Positions 44,066-54,665 of a DNA stretch of 64,000 nucleotides are shown piece after piece. Source of the DNA: Paralichthys olivaceus (lineage: Eukaryota > Chordata > Actinopteri > Pleuronectiformes > Paralichthyidae); NCBI RefSeq assembly GCF_024713975.1, contig NC_091108.1, forward strand, positions 352,501 to 416,500, written 5' to 3'. The notes beneath the pieces are model-generated. The model ran no database searches. It was not told the origin of the DNA and saw only the letters and a program-made list of their open reading frames with translations. Both the position numbers and the translations under genes were made by a program. The stretch's first letter is position 1; the number at the start of each line of letters is the position of its first letter.

Positions 44066-44860
44066 CAGATTAACTTCAGGTTTAATTCAGATTAACTTCA
44101 GGTTTAATTCAGATTAACTTCAGGTTTAATTCAGGTTTAATTCAGATTAACTTCAGGTTTAATTCAGATTAACTTCAGGTTTAATTCAGGTTAACTTCAG
44201 ATTAACATCAGGTTTCATTCAGATTAATTTCAGGTTTAATTCAGATTAATTTCAGGTTTAATTCAGATTAACTTCAGGTTTAATTCAGGTTTAATTCAGG
44301 TTTAATTCAGGTTTGATTCAGGTTAACTTCAGGTTTAATTCAGATTAACTTCAGGTTTAATTCAGGTTAACTTCAGATTAACTTCAGGTTTAATTCAGGT
44401 TAAATTCAGGTTTAATTCAGATTAATTTCAGGTTTAATTCAGATTAACTTCAGGTTTAATTCAGGTTTAATTCAGATTAACTTCAGGTTAACTTCAGGTT
44501 TAATTCAGGTTTAATTCAGATTAACTTCAGGTTTAATTCATATTAACTTCAGGTTTAATTCAGATTAACTTCAGGTTTAATTCAGGTTAACTTCAGATTA
44601 ACTTCAGGTTTAATTCAGGTTAAATTCAGGTTTAATTCAGATTAACTTCAGGTTTAATTCAGATTAACTTCAGGTTAACTTCAGGTTTAATTCAGGTTTA
44701 ATTCAGATTAACTTCAGGTTAACTTCAGGTTTAATTCAGGTTTAATTCAGATTAACTTCAGGTTAACTTCAGGTTTAATTCAGGTTTAATTCAGGTTAAC
44801 TTCAGGTTTAATTCAGGTTAATTTCAGGTTAACTTCAGGTTTAATTCAGGTTTAATTCAG
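44066..44860. repeat. 11-bp TTCAGGTTTAA satellite
   Basis: About 70 copies of an 11-base unit, TTCAGGTTTAA alternating with TTCAGATTAAC and TTCAGGTTAAC. It abuts the 8-base satellite without unique sequence between them. Confidence 0.95.
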
Positions 44861-44874
44861 AGTTTTCAGTCCCA

Positions 44875-45560
44875 TGAAGCTCGTTCCCTTGTTACCGGGT
44901 AAATCACCATGGTAACTTATGATGATCAGCTGACCGGCTCCAGGTTAAGTTGGAGATAAGAGATCAAACTGTATAAAAGCTCCGCCCACTGACCCCTCCC
45001 TTCCTTTGAACCATGACATCATGGTCTTATCGTGGAGCTGCTGTGGATCGTTCCGGTCTCTGAGGAGGACCAGGGTCTTCAGAGACCCACCAGATCCTCT
45101 GAGATCCTGTGAGGAGCTTCTGAAAGATCTGAAATGCCATGTGTTGTGTTCTCGGTGAAGGAAGTTGGTCTAAGGGTCTGAAGCCCATAGGTTCTGAGGA
45201 TTCGGAGGTCCATAAGTTAGGTTTTCAGAGGAGAACTGAATGTGGACATTAGGTCAAGGCTCTAACTATCACTCAAAATTTGAGCTGAGGCCTTCTTCTC
45301 TGTTCGCCGACAGAGGAGGTGGGCTCGTAATAAACCAGATGTGTTTTCTTTAGGTTTGTGAAAACAACTCTCGTATGTAAACGGGGAGTTGAAGCTGTCG
45401 GGCAGAAGAGATTCACATTGGCCTCAGATCTCTCTCCAGGCAGACTGCAGTGTTGTAGTGATGCTGAGCTTTTTGTAATAAACCTTTAATACAATCAAGA
45501 CGGTGTCATTGGAGATTCCTTCATCATCTTCACATCATCGCTGCCCCAATATACGACACT
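44875..45560 (+). mobile_element. LTR-like remnant
   Basis: A TATA box with flank (CTGTATAAAAGCTCCGCCC, about 44969), an AATAAA near 45478 (CTTTTTGTAATAAACCTTT) and a following tail (GACGGTGTCATTGGAGATTCC, CCAATATACGACA). The succession resembles the U3-R-U5 of a fish retroelement LTR. No internal coding region, primer site or second LTR is visible, so at best it is a solo LTR. The borders are uncertain. Confidence 0.4.
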
Positions 45561-45689
45561 AACTCACCCAGTGAATCTCAATCTCTCTGTTTCCAGATGC
45601 TCCGACTCGTCCTGTCACCAAAACACCAAATGCACCACTGGTGGGTCCACATGGTGGACGATGGTCACAGACAGATCAACAACATGTCT

Positions 45690-46015
45690 CCTCAGAGACT
45701 TCCTGACAGTAACTCCTCTCTTCATTCACCTTCCATCAAGCTTCTAACTGTTTCCTCTAACCAGTGCTGGAGCTACTCTTCTGTGTCTGACCTTCTCAGT
45801 TACACGTGGCGTCTACTGCACCTGTGTCCGTCCTGGGAGACGGGTCCTCACGTGTCTCTGAGGTCTCTACGTTCTTTTCCCTGTTGAAAGGTTTTTTAGT
45901 AGTTTTACTCTTGTTGAGTTAAGAACCGATGAGGTCACAGCTCGTTAACCCTATGAGACAAACGTGACAAATGTGATTTGTGAATATGAGCTGTACAAAC
46001 AACATTTGATTGATG
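45690..46015 (+). repeat. LINE-type 3' tail fragment, copy 2
   Basis: It shares GTGTCCGTCCTGGGAGACGG, TTTTACTCTTGTTGAGTTAAG and GTGATTTGTGAATATG with 10740-10900 and ends in ATTTGATTGATGATTGATG. This is a probable 3' end of a non-LTR element. Confidence 0.6.
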
Positions 46016-46383
46016 ATTGATGAAGTTACTTCAGGATCAAAGTATTAAAGTATGTGTGGTTGTGCTCCGCTAACACTCGCAGTACATCAGTATCAGTAAG
46101 TGAAGTAGAGGCAGACCGTCTGTACCAGGTTTTATTTTCACAAGTGAATTTCTAAAAGTTCATTTTCTCTCTTTGTGGATATGAAACTTTCAGAAAAACA
46201 TAAATATATGTATAAAAAAATACCTTTATATGTACTACTCACTGATATTACAACTATATGTACTATATATATAAGTACTATATATATAGTACTTATATAT
46301 GTATAGTTCTATTATCAGTGAACATGTGACCAAACAGAAAACACGTTCCATTGTGTTGTCTGTTGTACCCACTTATGTCCTGA

Positions 46384-46510
46384 GGGTGGCAGTAATGCAC
46401 CTGTAAGGTGTTTTCTGACCCGCCATTCAACCGAAGAAGAAGAAGAAGAAGAAGAAGAAGAAGAAGAAGAAGAAGAAGAGGAGGAGACCATCATCATCAT
46501 CATCATCTTC
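46384..46510 (+). repeat. GGTGGCAGTAATGCACC motif with GAA and CAT repeats
   Basis: GGTGGCAGTAATGCACC, then CCGCCATTCAACCGAAG, then (AAG)n and (ATC)n, about 180 bases upstream of the zinc-finger start codon. Related sequence occurs at about 49590-49650 and 50330-50390, the latter before the broken zinc-finger copy. Confidence 0.7.
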
Positions 46511-46689
46511 TTATAAAAAGATTTATCTCTTATTAATAATTGTAACTATGGAAACAGAAAGATATTTACCAGAGATTCACAGTGACGCAGACCGGAAGTG
46601 TTAGCATGGCTAGCTGTGTGGATGTGTGCAGCTGAAGACGATGGTGTCTTCGTGTCGCAGATGAATATTTGAGTGTTAATGAAGCAACA

Positions 46690-48294
46690 ATGTCTTCGGT
46701 TCAGTGTTTGAGAGAGTTTGTCAACGAGAGACTAACTGCTGCTGCTGAAGACATCTTCAGAGTCTTCGAGCAAACTATCGTCGAGTACGAGGAAGAGATC
46801 GATCGACAGAGAAGACTGTTGGACATCGTTTGGAAACCTGAGATCAAGCTACACAGGACAGGTGAGGACAAGCTGAATGGACTTAATGACACAGGACAGG
46901 TGAGGACAAGCTGAATGGACTGAATGACACAGGACAGGTGAGGACAAGCTGAATGGACTGAATGACACAGGACAGGTGAGGACAAGCTGAATGGACTGAA
47001 TGACACAGGACAGGTGAGGACAAGCTGAATGGACTGAATGACACAGGACAGGTGAGGACAAGCTGAATGGACTTAATGACTCAGGACAGGTGAGGACAAG
47101 CTGAATGGACTTAATGACACAGGACAGGTGAGGACAAGCTGAATGGACTTAATGACACAGGACAGGTGAGGACAAGCTGAATGGACATCATCACCAGCAG
47201 GGGGCGGTCTGAAGAAGAGTCAGCAGCATGTGATGAGCGGAGGTGTGACGGTGGAACATGTGTGACGGTGGAACATGTGTGACGGTGGAACATGTGTGAC
47301 GGTGGAACATGTGTGACGGTGGAACATGTGTGACGGTGGAACATGTGTGACGGTGGAACATGTTTGATGCCACACACACAATCACTCTGAAAAGAACCTG
47401 CTCGTCCATAACACTTTTTTTTTTCTGGTTTCAGGTCTTCACAGTCCAGAGCTCCCTCAGCAACATGTCTGTAAGGAGGAGGAGGAGGAGGAGGTTCTCA
47501 CTGACCAGGAGAGGAACCCCAGTCTGGACCCCCTTGGTCCAGAGCCTCCACACATTAAAGAGGAGCAGGAGGAGCTCTGCACCAGTCAGGAGGGAGAGCA
47601 GCTCGTGCTGAAGCAGGAGATCCAGACCTTTATGTTGACGTCTACTTATGAGGGAAGCGAGCACAGTGAACCAGAAGCAAACAGTGAGCAGCAGCTCCTC
47701 TGTCACAGCTCTGCTGGAGCTGAGAGCCAAGATCAGAGAGGACGTGAGCATGTGGACCCAGGAGCCACTGGAAATGAAGAGTCCCAGAGAAACAAGAGAC
47801 GTCATAGAGACAGTGGAGACAACTGTCCCCCAACCCTGAGTCCCTGCAACACTCACACAGGTAAGAAGACTTCAAAATGTGACACTTGTGGAAAAGCTTT
47901 TCGAAGTAACTCTGACTTGAAGAGACATATGAGGATCCACACGGGGGAGAGGCCGTATTCTTGTGAAATATGTGGGAATATATTTATTCAGAAAACAAAC
48001 TTGCAACAGCACATGAGGATTCACACGGGGGAGAAGCCGTACCTCTGCAAGAGATGCGGGAAAAGATTCAGACAAAATTCAGCGTACAGAATTCACGAAA
48101 GAATCCACACGGGTGAAAAGCCGTATACTTGTGACGTCTGTAGGAGGAGTTTCAGTCAGACATCACACTTAAAGAGTCACATGAGAATTCATACAGATAA
48201 GAGTCCAGTGTTCCCCCCTTCTGACTCTGTTCTGTCTCCAGCTCCTGAGGGATTCGCTGCTAAATGCTCAGCTGTGTTCACTGTTTCCTGCTGA
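46690..48294 (+). CDS. C2H2 zinc-finger protein with four fingers
   Basis: A probable nuclear DNA-binding protein. Exon 1 (46690-46861) reads MSSVQCLREFVNERLTAAAE and ends WKPEIKLHRT, a conserved N-terminal block of teleost zinc-finger genes (amphipathic helix EYEEEIDRQRRLLD). Exon 2 (47435-48294) joins as G|GT and first gives an acidic linker (CKEEEEEEVLTDQE). Four tandem fingers follow from about residue 206 to 310: CDTCGKAFRSNSDLKRH, CEICGNIFIQKTNLQQH, CKRCGKRFRQNSAYRIH and CDVCRRSFSQTSHLKSH, with TGERPY/TGEKPY linkers. If the first donor is used the protein has 343 residues. The donor of exon 1 is repeated nine times in a minisatellite, so the true donor is ambiguous; the first gives the expected sequence. 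The gene sits between TRDC and the alpha J cluster. It lacks a KRAB or BTB domain. Confidence 0.85.
46852..47190 (+). repeat. 38-bp minisatellite carrying nine splice donors
   Basis: The unit starts GTGAGGACAAGCTGAATGGA and continues CTTAATGACACAGGACAG, 38 bases. GTGAGG occurs at 46862 and then every 38 bases to 47166. Each unit repeats the end of exon 1 (CACAGGACAG) and its donor. Confidence 0.95.
47242..47361. repeat. 17-bp minisatellite in the zinc-finger intron
   Basis: Seven copies of GTGTGACGGTGGAACAT, about 75 bases upstream of the exon 2 acceptor. Confidence 0.95.
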
Positions 48295-48299
48295 GCCGT

Positions 48300-49095
48300 C
48301 GTGGACAGAAGCTTTTTTCCATCTTCTCTGAAAACAGCTGAAACTTGTGCTGCAGACTCAGCTCAGAATTCTCTTTGTCACCAGAGACACATCTGACATC
48401 ATTGTTCTCACATGGTCATCCAACAAATATTATATATATTATGTTATAGAATATGAACATGTCATGAGAGACACTGTGTAAATCACATGAGTCACTGGTG
48501 GCCACAGGAATTCAGCCTGAGGACGAACACTGAACTCCAAACGTTTGTACTTTCTTACCTTCATGTATTTTTCTGCATTACAGTTCAAATGAATGTATAA
48601 ATATGAAGTATGAATAAGTGTTTGTATGTCTTCTCCTCCGGCTGTTTGCCACGTAAGAATAACTGTCATGTGTTTCCTGGTTGGACGTTCTTTTCTTCAG
48701 AGTCGTGTAACGGACGTTTTTTCGATTTGTTGGCCACTAAGTGAAGTGAAGACGTCTGTGACGAGTATCTGTCATCACTTCTGAAGACTGAAGAGCTGTT
48801 GATGTGATTGACTCACGTGTCACAGATGAATCAGTTTGTTTACTCAGAAATATTTTTACACATCGTGACACAATGAATGACTTTGTGATGTTTGTGGAAA
48901 GAATCAGTGGAAATATTTTCTCATCACATTTGTTTGTTTATTAAACTGATACAAATCAAGTGCTTGAAGAAAGATGTGGATTTTATACCAAGAACTAAGT
49001 TCGAACATGTTCTAACAGAGAGAAGGGAACTGATCCTGAACCTTTCAGAATCAAAGTGAAGGTTCGATTTGTGCAATCTTATATAAAATGCTTCT
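48300..49095 (+). other. 3' flank of the zinc-finger gene
   Basis: Non-coding. No clear poly(A) signal could be tied to the gene, and no other feature is supported. Confidence 0.45.
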
Positions 49096-49104
49096 GTATC
49101 TTAA

Positions 49105-49479
49105 AGGTCCAGTGCGTAGAATTTAGTGACATCTAGTGGTGAAGTGTCATGTTGCAGCTGAACACCCCTCCCCTCCCCCTCTCCTTCCAAACATGAAGAA
49201 CCTGTGGCAGCTTCAGTCGTCATAAATCTCAAAAGGTTTTAGTTTGTTCAGTCTGGACTCATGTAAAAAACATGGCGGCCTCCGTAGAGAGGGTCCCCTC
49301 CATGTAAATATAAAGTATTTAAATATAAAGTATTTAAATATAAAGGGTATTTTCCAGGGGAAAGAAAACTACAGTTCATATAATTTAGATGAAATGAACT
49401 AGTGAAAACATCATGAGGATTATTCTACATAAAATTTCTGCCAATAGATCCTTTCACCTGAATCTTACTCACTGGACCT
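49105..49479. mobile_element. Complete TTAA-flanked MITE (piggyBac-like)
   Basis: TTAA target duplications at 49101-49104 and 49480-49483 bracket a 375-base element. It starts AGGTCCAGTGCGTAGAATTT and ends with the inverse ACTCACTGGACCT, so the terminal inverted repeat is AGGTCCAGTG. There is no coding capacity. TTAA targets are the mark of piggyBac elements. A truncated relative in opposite orientation lies at 12873-13120. Confidence 0.88.
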
Positions 49480-49489
49480 TTAAGAAAAC

Positions 49490-50380
49490 AAAACTGATGG
49501 AAATACTTTTATTTATGTTTTAATGTATTTTTATTTCTCTAATTTTGACAATGTTAAGTTAAATATTCACAGTTCACACTCAATACCAGTAGGTGGCAGT
49601 AATGCACCATAACATTGTTTGCTTATTGCCATAAACCACCAAGAAGAAGATTTTCACAGTGTGACTCTGCTATAGAAACAGTTTTTATGATCAGTGCTTC
49701 ATCAGCAGTTGAATAAAGAACAGTGACTTAACAAAGACATTCCTGAGACATCACTGAGTAAAATCTCTTTTTCTATTGTTTGTTGCTTCTGGTTTTTTAT
49801 TTTGTTTCTTCTTCGACACGTTTTACTGTGAAAGAAAATTTGGTCTTTTCTGCTGAAATTCCCTCGAATGAATGAAGAGAAAGTTTCTTTAAGATTTGAG
49901 CGTGTTCACGTTTTACATCAGTTAAAAAGTCTCATCTGTGAACGTCCTCCAGAAACTCTTATTTTGTAAATTTATATAGAAGCTGTGAAAGAGCTTTTAC
50001 TGTTCGACATTTTCTCTGATGTAATTTTTGACTTTAGAAACATTTAGTTTTTCTTCACCACAGTAACGAGGATGATGAGGTTTTTTTCCTCATGAATCTG
50101 AAGTTCACCATCAAAAATCATCACGTTTTGTTCATAACGGAACAAAAAGCAGTGAAAAGTGTTTCTGTATGAAATGTTTCATGTTTTAGATTTTCACTCT
50201 CACGCCTCCATTTATTCTTCTGTATTTTCTGTATTTTTTATTTTTGGATTTGTTCTTTTATTTCTTCTGGTTCTTTTCTGTGGATGATTCATTTCTGTTT
50301 CTCAGACGTAACGAGTGAACAGACACTGAAGGGGGCAGTAATGCAACACTGTGGCTGTGAGCTGCCGTCGAACTCCAGAG
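49490..50380. other. Spacer with a second GGTGGCAGTAATGCACC motif
   Basis: AT-rich spacer. AGTAGGTGGCAGTAATGCACC and CCATAAACCACCAAGAAGAAG at about 49590-49650 form the common fish repeat also seen upstream of the zinc-finger gene. Otherwise no feature. Confidence 0.5.
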
Positions 50381-50384
50381 AAGA

Positions 50385-50995
50385 AGCGCAGACCGGAAGT
50401 GTTAGCATGGCTAGCTGTGTGGATGTGTGCAGCTGAAGACGATGGTGTCTTCGTGTCGCAGATAAATATTTGAGTGTTAATGAAGCAACAATGTCTTCGG
50501 TTCAGTCGAGGACAAGCTGAATGGACTTAATGACACAGGACAGGTGAGGACAAGCTGAATGGACCTAAAGACACAGGACAGGTGAGGACAAGCTGAATGG
50601 ACTTAAAGACACAGGGCAGGTGAGGACAAGCTGAATGGACTTAAAGACACAGGACAGGTGAGGACAAGCTGAATGGACCTAAAGACACAGGACAGGTGAG
50701 GACAAGCTGAATGGACTTAAAGACACAGGACAGGTGAGGACGGGTTCAGAGAGGAAGTGAGCCTGTGGACCACAACTGTCCCAACACAGAGTCACTGCAA
50801 CACTCAGGTAAAAACACTTGATGTGATCGTAGACTGTACAGAAAGGGGATGAGTCACACAGAAGTCATGGTGGGGAAAGTTTCACACTTCCTGTTTCTTG
50901 AAGGATCACGTGATGAGTCACAGAGGTGAGAAGCCGTGCAACACACATTCATCCAGAAAGTCCCGGTGACCGACCTGGATGAGAGCAGGTCTGAC
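50385..50995 (+). pseudogene. Broken second copy of the zinc-finger gene
   Basis: 50385-50507 is nearly identical to 46587-46706: the same CGCAGACCGGAAGTGTTAGC leader and the start MSSVQ. Exon 1 is then cut after 16 bases and fused to the donor minisatellite (50508-50745, six GTGAGG copies). Fragments of exon 2 follow (AGAGAGGAAGTGAGCCTGTGG, ACAACTGTCCCAACAC, CTGCAACACTCAGGTAA). Last comes a trace of a finger linker (CACAGAGGTGAGAAGCCGTG). It cannot encode the protein. Confidence 0.85.
50508..50745 (+). repeat. 38-bp donor minisatellite, pseudogene copy
   Basis: Six units of the same 38-base repeat as 46852-47190, with AAAGACACAGGACAG variants; donors GTGAGG at 50544 and every 38 bases to 50734. 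Confidence 0.93.
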
Positions 50996-50999
50996 CTGT

Positions 51000-52000
51000 G
51001 GGATAACTGACTGTTAGATACACAAAGGTTTTCCTGGAGTGTTCCTTTGCATCGGAGGTGTTCAGGGTTAGGGTTAACGCAGGTGAAGTGGGTTCAGAAA
51101 CAGGTCACATCCCTTCTGCTGTTTCCTTCCTGCTGCTGCAGAAACCAAAACTACTCCCAGAGGAGCTCCCATCTGAGAGGAGGAGCCATGCCCCGGATCA
51201 TCCTCGTCAACTCTCTGCTGCTGCAGGACAAACAACGGAGACACAAGAGGGTGATGAAGGACCAGCGCCCCCTGCTGGTGACGCTGCTGCTGTTTAGTGT
51301 GTGTAGCTTTGTTGGGTGTGCAACAGGGATCTGTTGAAGGCCCTCTTCTGTTCACACGGTGATATCTGATCAGATGAGGCTGTTTTGTGTCGGACTCTGT
51401 TTCATTGTGTGAACAGTTTTTTGATGGAGAGGGAGCTGAGTTTTCTCTGAGAAGAAATGTTGAAAACTCAGGTCGTTCATTTCTCCATCCAACGTCTGTC
51501 ATAGCGTCTGCAAATAACTGGGAGAAGATTATTCTATCTGTTCTTTTTGTTTCTGTCCATCAGCTTTCAGGCAACAGAACCTAGAGGATCATGGGAAACT
51601 GAAGACAAACAAACTCATGAGATGTTTTGCAGAAGAGGACTGTGTTTGTCTCCTGAGCAGTGACGGCTGTGTGTCCGAGTTTAACGGAGACGGAATCAGA
51701 CGGCTGTGACGTCAGTGCTCAGAGCTGCTGGTGAGTTTCTTTTCAACTCTAAAAACAGACGCTTGTGTTTTCAATAAACTGCAAAAGAGTAGAAACTGGA
51801 TGATGAGTAAAAACTGACAGAAAAATATCATCATTAATGTTCAGTTTGTAGCTATGATTGTTATTAGAGCTCTACCAGTCAAACAGTGAGAAAAACAAGA
51901 AGACAAATGTGGACAGATATAAGATGATGCAGACGGAGGATTAGAAGACAGATGACGGGAGTTAGACAAAGATAAAATACAAAATAATAATCCTGCTTTC
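51000..52000. other. Spacer before the first alpha J
   Basis: I see no supported gene. A 96-codon plus-strand frame at 51047-51337 has no recognisable relation. AGGGTTAGGGTTAA at about 51064 is too short to be telomere-derived with any confidence. Confidence 0.4.
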
Positions 52001-52035
52001 TTTCGTCAGTATTTGTCACAGTGTGTGTTAGAGTG

Positions 52036-52098
52036 TGAACAGTCAGGGGACAGGAAAACTTTATTTCAGCCGTGGGAACAAAGTGACGGTTGAAACTG
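52036..52098 (+). CDS. TRAJ: TCR-alpha J segment 1 (FSRG variant)
   Basis: Reads NSQGTGKLYFSRGNKVTVET plus one base, then donor GTAAGA. RSS: nonamer AGTATTTGT (52008-52016), a 12-base spacer and heptamer TAGAGTG (52029-52035). The J turn is F-S-R-G rather than F-G-x-G. The phase and length (63 bases) match the other alpha J segments. Confidence 0.78.
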
Positions 52099-52444
52099 GT
52101 AAGAGATTAAGTTTTCACACCTTCATGTGGATAAAGCTTCTTTATCTGTGTTTTTAAATGAGACTTTCTTCTGTTTTTATAGTTTCACTGAGTCTGGACT
52201 CACTGCACACTGTTCAGTAGATACTGTCTATGACAAATGCAAGATTAAGACGAATTGAACAGTTAAACATGTACAAATGTGATTATAGTTTTATTTTGTA
52301 CATTTTCACAAAAATACAAATTCACAGGAGATAGAAAGGACAAAGTTTGTAGGACCATCACTTCCACAGACACCAAGAGAAACGTACTGCAGCATTTAAC
52401 GAATGAAAACATTTAAATATTTATATATATGAACTTGATATTCT

Positions 52445-52585
52445 GAGGTTTGTGTTGGTGAAAGTTTGTGTGAGGTTAGTGTGTTGGTTTGTGTACGGGT
52501 GTGAGGTTTGTGTGTTGGTGAAAGTTTGTGTGAGGTTTGTGTGTTGGTGAAAGTTTGTGTGAGGTTTGTGTACGGGTGTGAGTGT
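52445..52585 (+). repeat. Minisatellite of J-RSS nonamer-like units
   Basis: Tandem GAGGTTTGTGTGTTGGTGAA and AGTTTGTGTGAGGTTTGTGT units run directly into the RSS of the next J (GAGGTTTGTGTACGGG). Each unit repeats the GGTTTGTGT nonamer. A short Cys/Val frame here is a repeat artefact. Confidence 0.8.
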
Positions 52586-52590
52586 TTGTG

Positions 52591-52650
52591 TGTCTGGATC
52601 TGGAAACAAGCTGATCTTCAGTGGTGGAGTGAAGCTCGTGGTGTCCTCAG
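52591..52650 (+). CDS. TRAJ: TCR-alpha J segment 2 (FSGG variant)
   Basis: Reads SGSGNKLIFSGGVKLVVSS plus one base, donor GTCTGT. RSS: nonamer GGTTTGTGT (52563-52571), a 12-base spacer and heptamer GTTTGTG (52584-52590). The turn is F-S-G-G, and the donor is a weaker match than in the other J segments. Confidence 0.75.
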
Positions 52651-52810
52651 GTCTGTAAATGAATTCATAGATATTTATTATCACCATCGATCATGAAATC
52701 ACATATTGAATTAAACCGTCTGTCACAGCCACAGAGTACAAGTAAAGTTTTATTCAAAGGTATTTCAGTCCAGCGTGCGACCGGTTTTTGTTGAGCTGTG
52801 TGTCTGTGTG

Positions 52811-52875
52811 TGTGACTGGTCAGGGCGGATACACAACTGTGTTTGGAAATGGAACAAAGCTCAACGTGTACACCA
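52811..52875 (+). CDS. TRAJ: TCR-alpha J segment 3
   Basis: Reads VTGQGGYTTVFGNGTKLNVY then T, donor GTAAGT. Nonamer GGTTTTTGT is perfect (52783-52791), followed by a 12-base spacer and heptamer CTGTGTG (52804-52810). The GTG next to the coding end is kept but the rest of the heptamer is off consensus. The canonical FGNG turn is present. Confidence 0.88.
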
Positions 52876-53353
52876 GTAAGTAATACTACTGTGTGTGTGT
52901 GTTGTTACGGTGACCAAAGTAGTTTTACGGCAGCGAGTCAGATATTGAGATTCATTCAACTTCAGAATTTATTAAACTTGATCTGTGTCATTAACAAATC
53001 TAGGATTCTGTTTTTAATCTGAGATAAATGTTGATCTGATGGGAAGTGACTTTAAACTACGTGTACAACTTTCTGCTGATGAATATTCAGCAGTAAATAT
53101 CTTCAGAATGATTAGTGCAGTGGCTCCACTGTAGTAAATCTAATCTGTCATCTATATTTAACTCAATGGTGGAAACACAACATTGTTGAAAAGTGTCAAA
53201 TATAAAAAATACGTGAGAAAACTGGTTTTAATGATTGAGATTTGCTTTATATAAAATCTAATCTGAGCATTTAAACATTCGATGAATTGTGTGTTTTTTA
53301 CATGAAGTCTGGTTGAGGAGGTCACAGTTTGTGTTGGGATGTTTCATGTTGTG

Positions 53354-53416
53354 TGAATACTGGAGGTTATGAAAAGATCGTGTTTGGAAGTGGAACCAGA
53401 GTAATCATTGAACCCA
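53354..53416 (+). CDS. TRAJ: TCR-alpha J segment 4 (type A)
   Basis: Reads NTGGYEKIVFGSGTRVIIEP plus one base, donor GTGAGT. RSS: nonamer AGTTTGTGT (53326-53334), spacer TGGGATGTTTCA, heptamer TGTTGTG (53347-53353). It is the first member of the TRVIIEP family and stands at the head of the satellite array. Confidence 0.9.
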
Positions 53417-53917
53417 GTGAGTACTGAGATATATTTATATATATATATATATAATGTATATCTTTAAACACTAAGTATTATATATGAAGTGAACCAGAGT
53501 AATCATTGAACCCAGTGAGTACTGAGATATATTTATATATATATATATATAATGTATATCTTTAAACACTAAGTATTATATATATAAAGTGAACCAGGTT
53601 AATCATTGAACCCAGTGAGTACTGAGATATATTTATATATATATATATAATGTATATCTTTAAACACTAAGTATTATATATAAAGTGAACCAGAGTAATC
53701 ATTGAACCCAGTGAGTACTAAGATATATTTATATATATATATATAATGTATATCTTTAAACACTAAGTATTATATATAAAGTGAACCAGAGTAATCATTG
53801 AATCCAGTGAGTACTGAGATATATTTATATATATATATATAATGTATATCTTTAAACACTTAGTATTATATATAAAGTGAACCAGAGTAATCATTGAATC
53901 CAGTGAGTACTGAGATA

Positions 53918-53977
<60 letters not shown>

Positions 53978-54605
53978 GTATATCTTTAAACACTAAGTAT
54001 TATATATATATAAAGTGAACCAAGTAATCATTGAACCCAGTGAGTACTGAGATATATTTATATACATATATATATATAATGTATATCTTTAAACACTAAG
54101 TATTATATATATATATAAAGTGAACCAAGTAATCATTGAACCCAGTGAGTACTAAGATATATTTATATATATATATAATGTATATCTTTAAACACTAAGT
54201 ATTATATATAAAGTGAACCAGAGTAATCATTGAACCCAGTGAGTACTGAGATATATATATATATATATATATATAATGTATATCTTTAAACACTAAGTAT
54301 TATATATAAAGTGAACCAAGTAATCATTGAACCCAGTGAGTACATATATAGATTATATAACTCCCTTTATATGGAGGCTCTATGTTGTAATACATATCAT
54401 CAGTAATAGATTGTATTCAGTGTCTGTTATGTCACTGTGAGCATTTTATTTATAGCACACGATATTAGAAATGTTCTTCATGAAAACTAGCTTCAGATAT
54501 TACAGTTGTGATGTTCTGTTCATAGCGTTAAAGTAAAATTGTGTGTTTTTTACATGAAGTCTGGTTGAGGAGGTCACAGTTTGTGTTGGGATGTTTCATG
54601 TTGTG

Positions 54606-54665
54606 TGAATACTGGAAGTGATAAGATCGTGTTTGGAAGTGGAACCAGAGTAATCATTGAACCCA
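54606..54665 (+). CDS. TRAJ: TCR-alpha J segment 5 (type A)
   Basis: Reads NTGSDKIVFGSGTRVIIEP plus one base, donor GTGAGT. RSS: nonamer AGTTTGTGT (54578-54586), a 12-base spacer, heptamer TGTTGTG (54599-54605). It is one codon shorter than segment 4. Confidence 0.9.

Noticed and set aside
46852-47190. Regular 38-bp repeats that could be mistaken for a CRISPR array
   Set aside because: Units are directly tandem with no unique spacers, and the host is a vertebrate.
51064-51078. AGGGTTAGGGTTAA, telomere-like
   Set aside because: Only two units; too short to claim an interstitial telomeric repeat.
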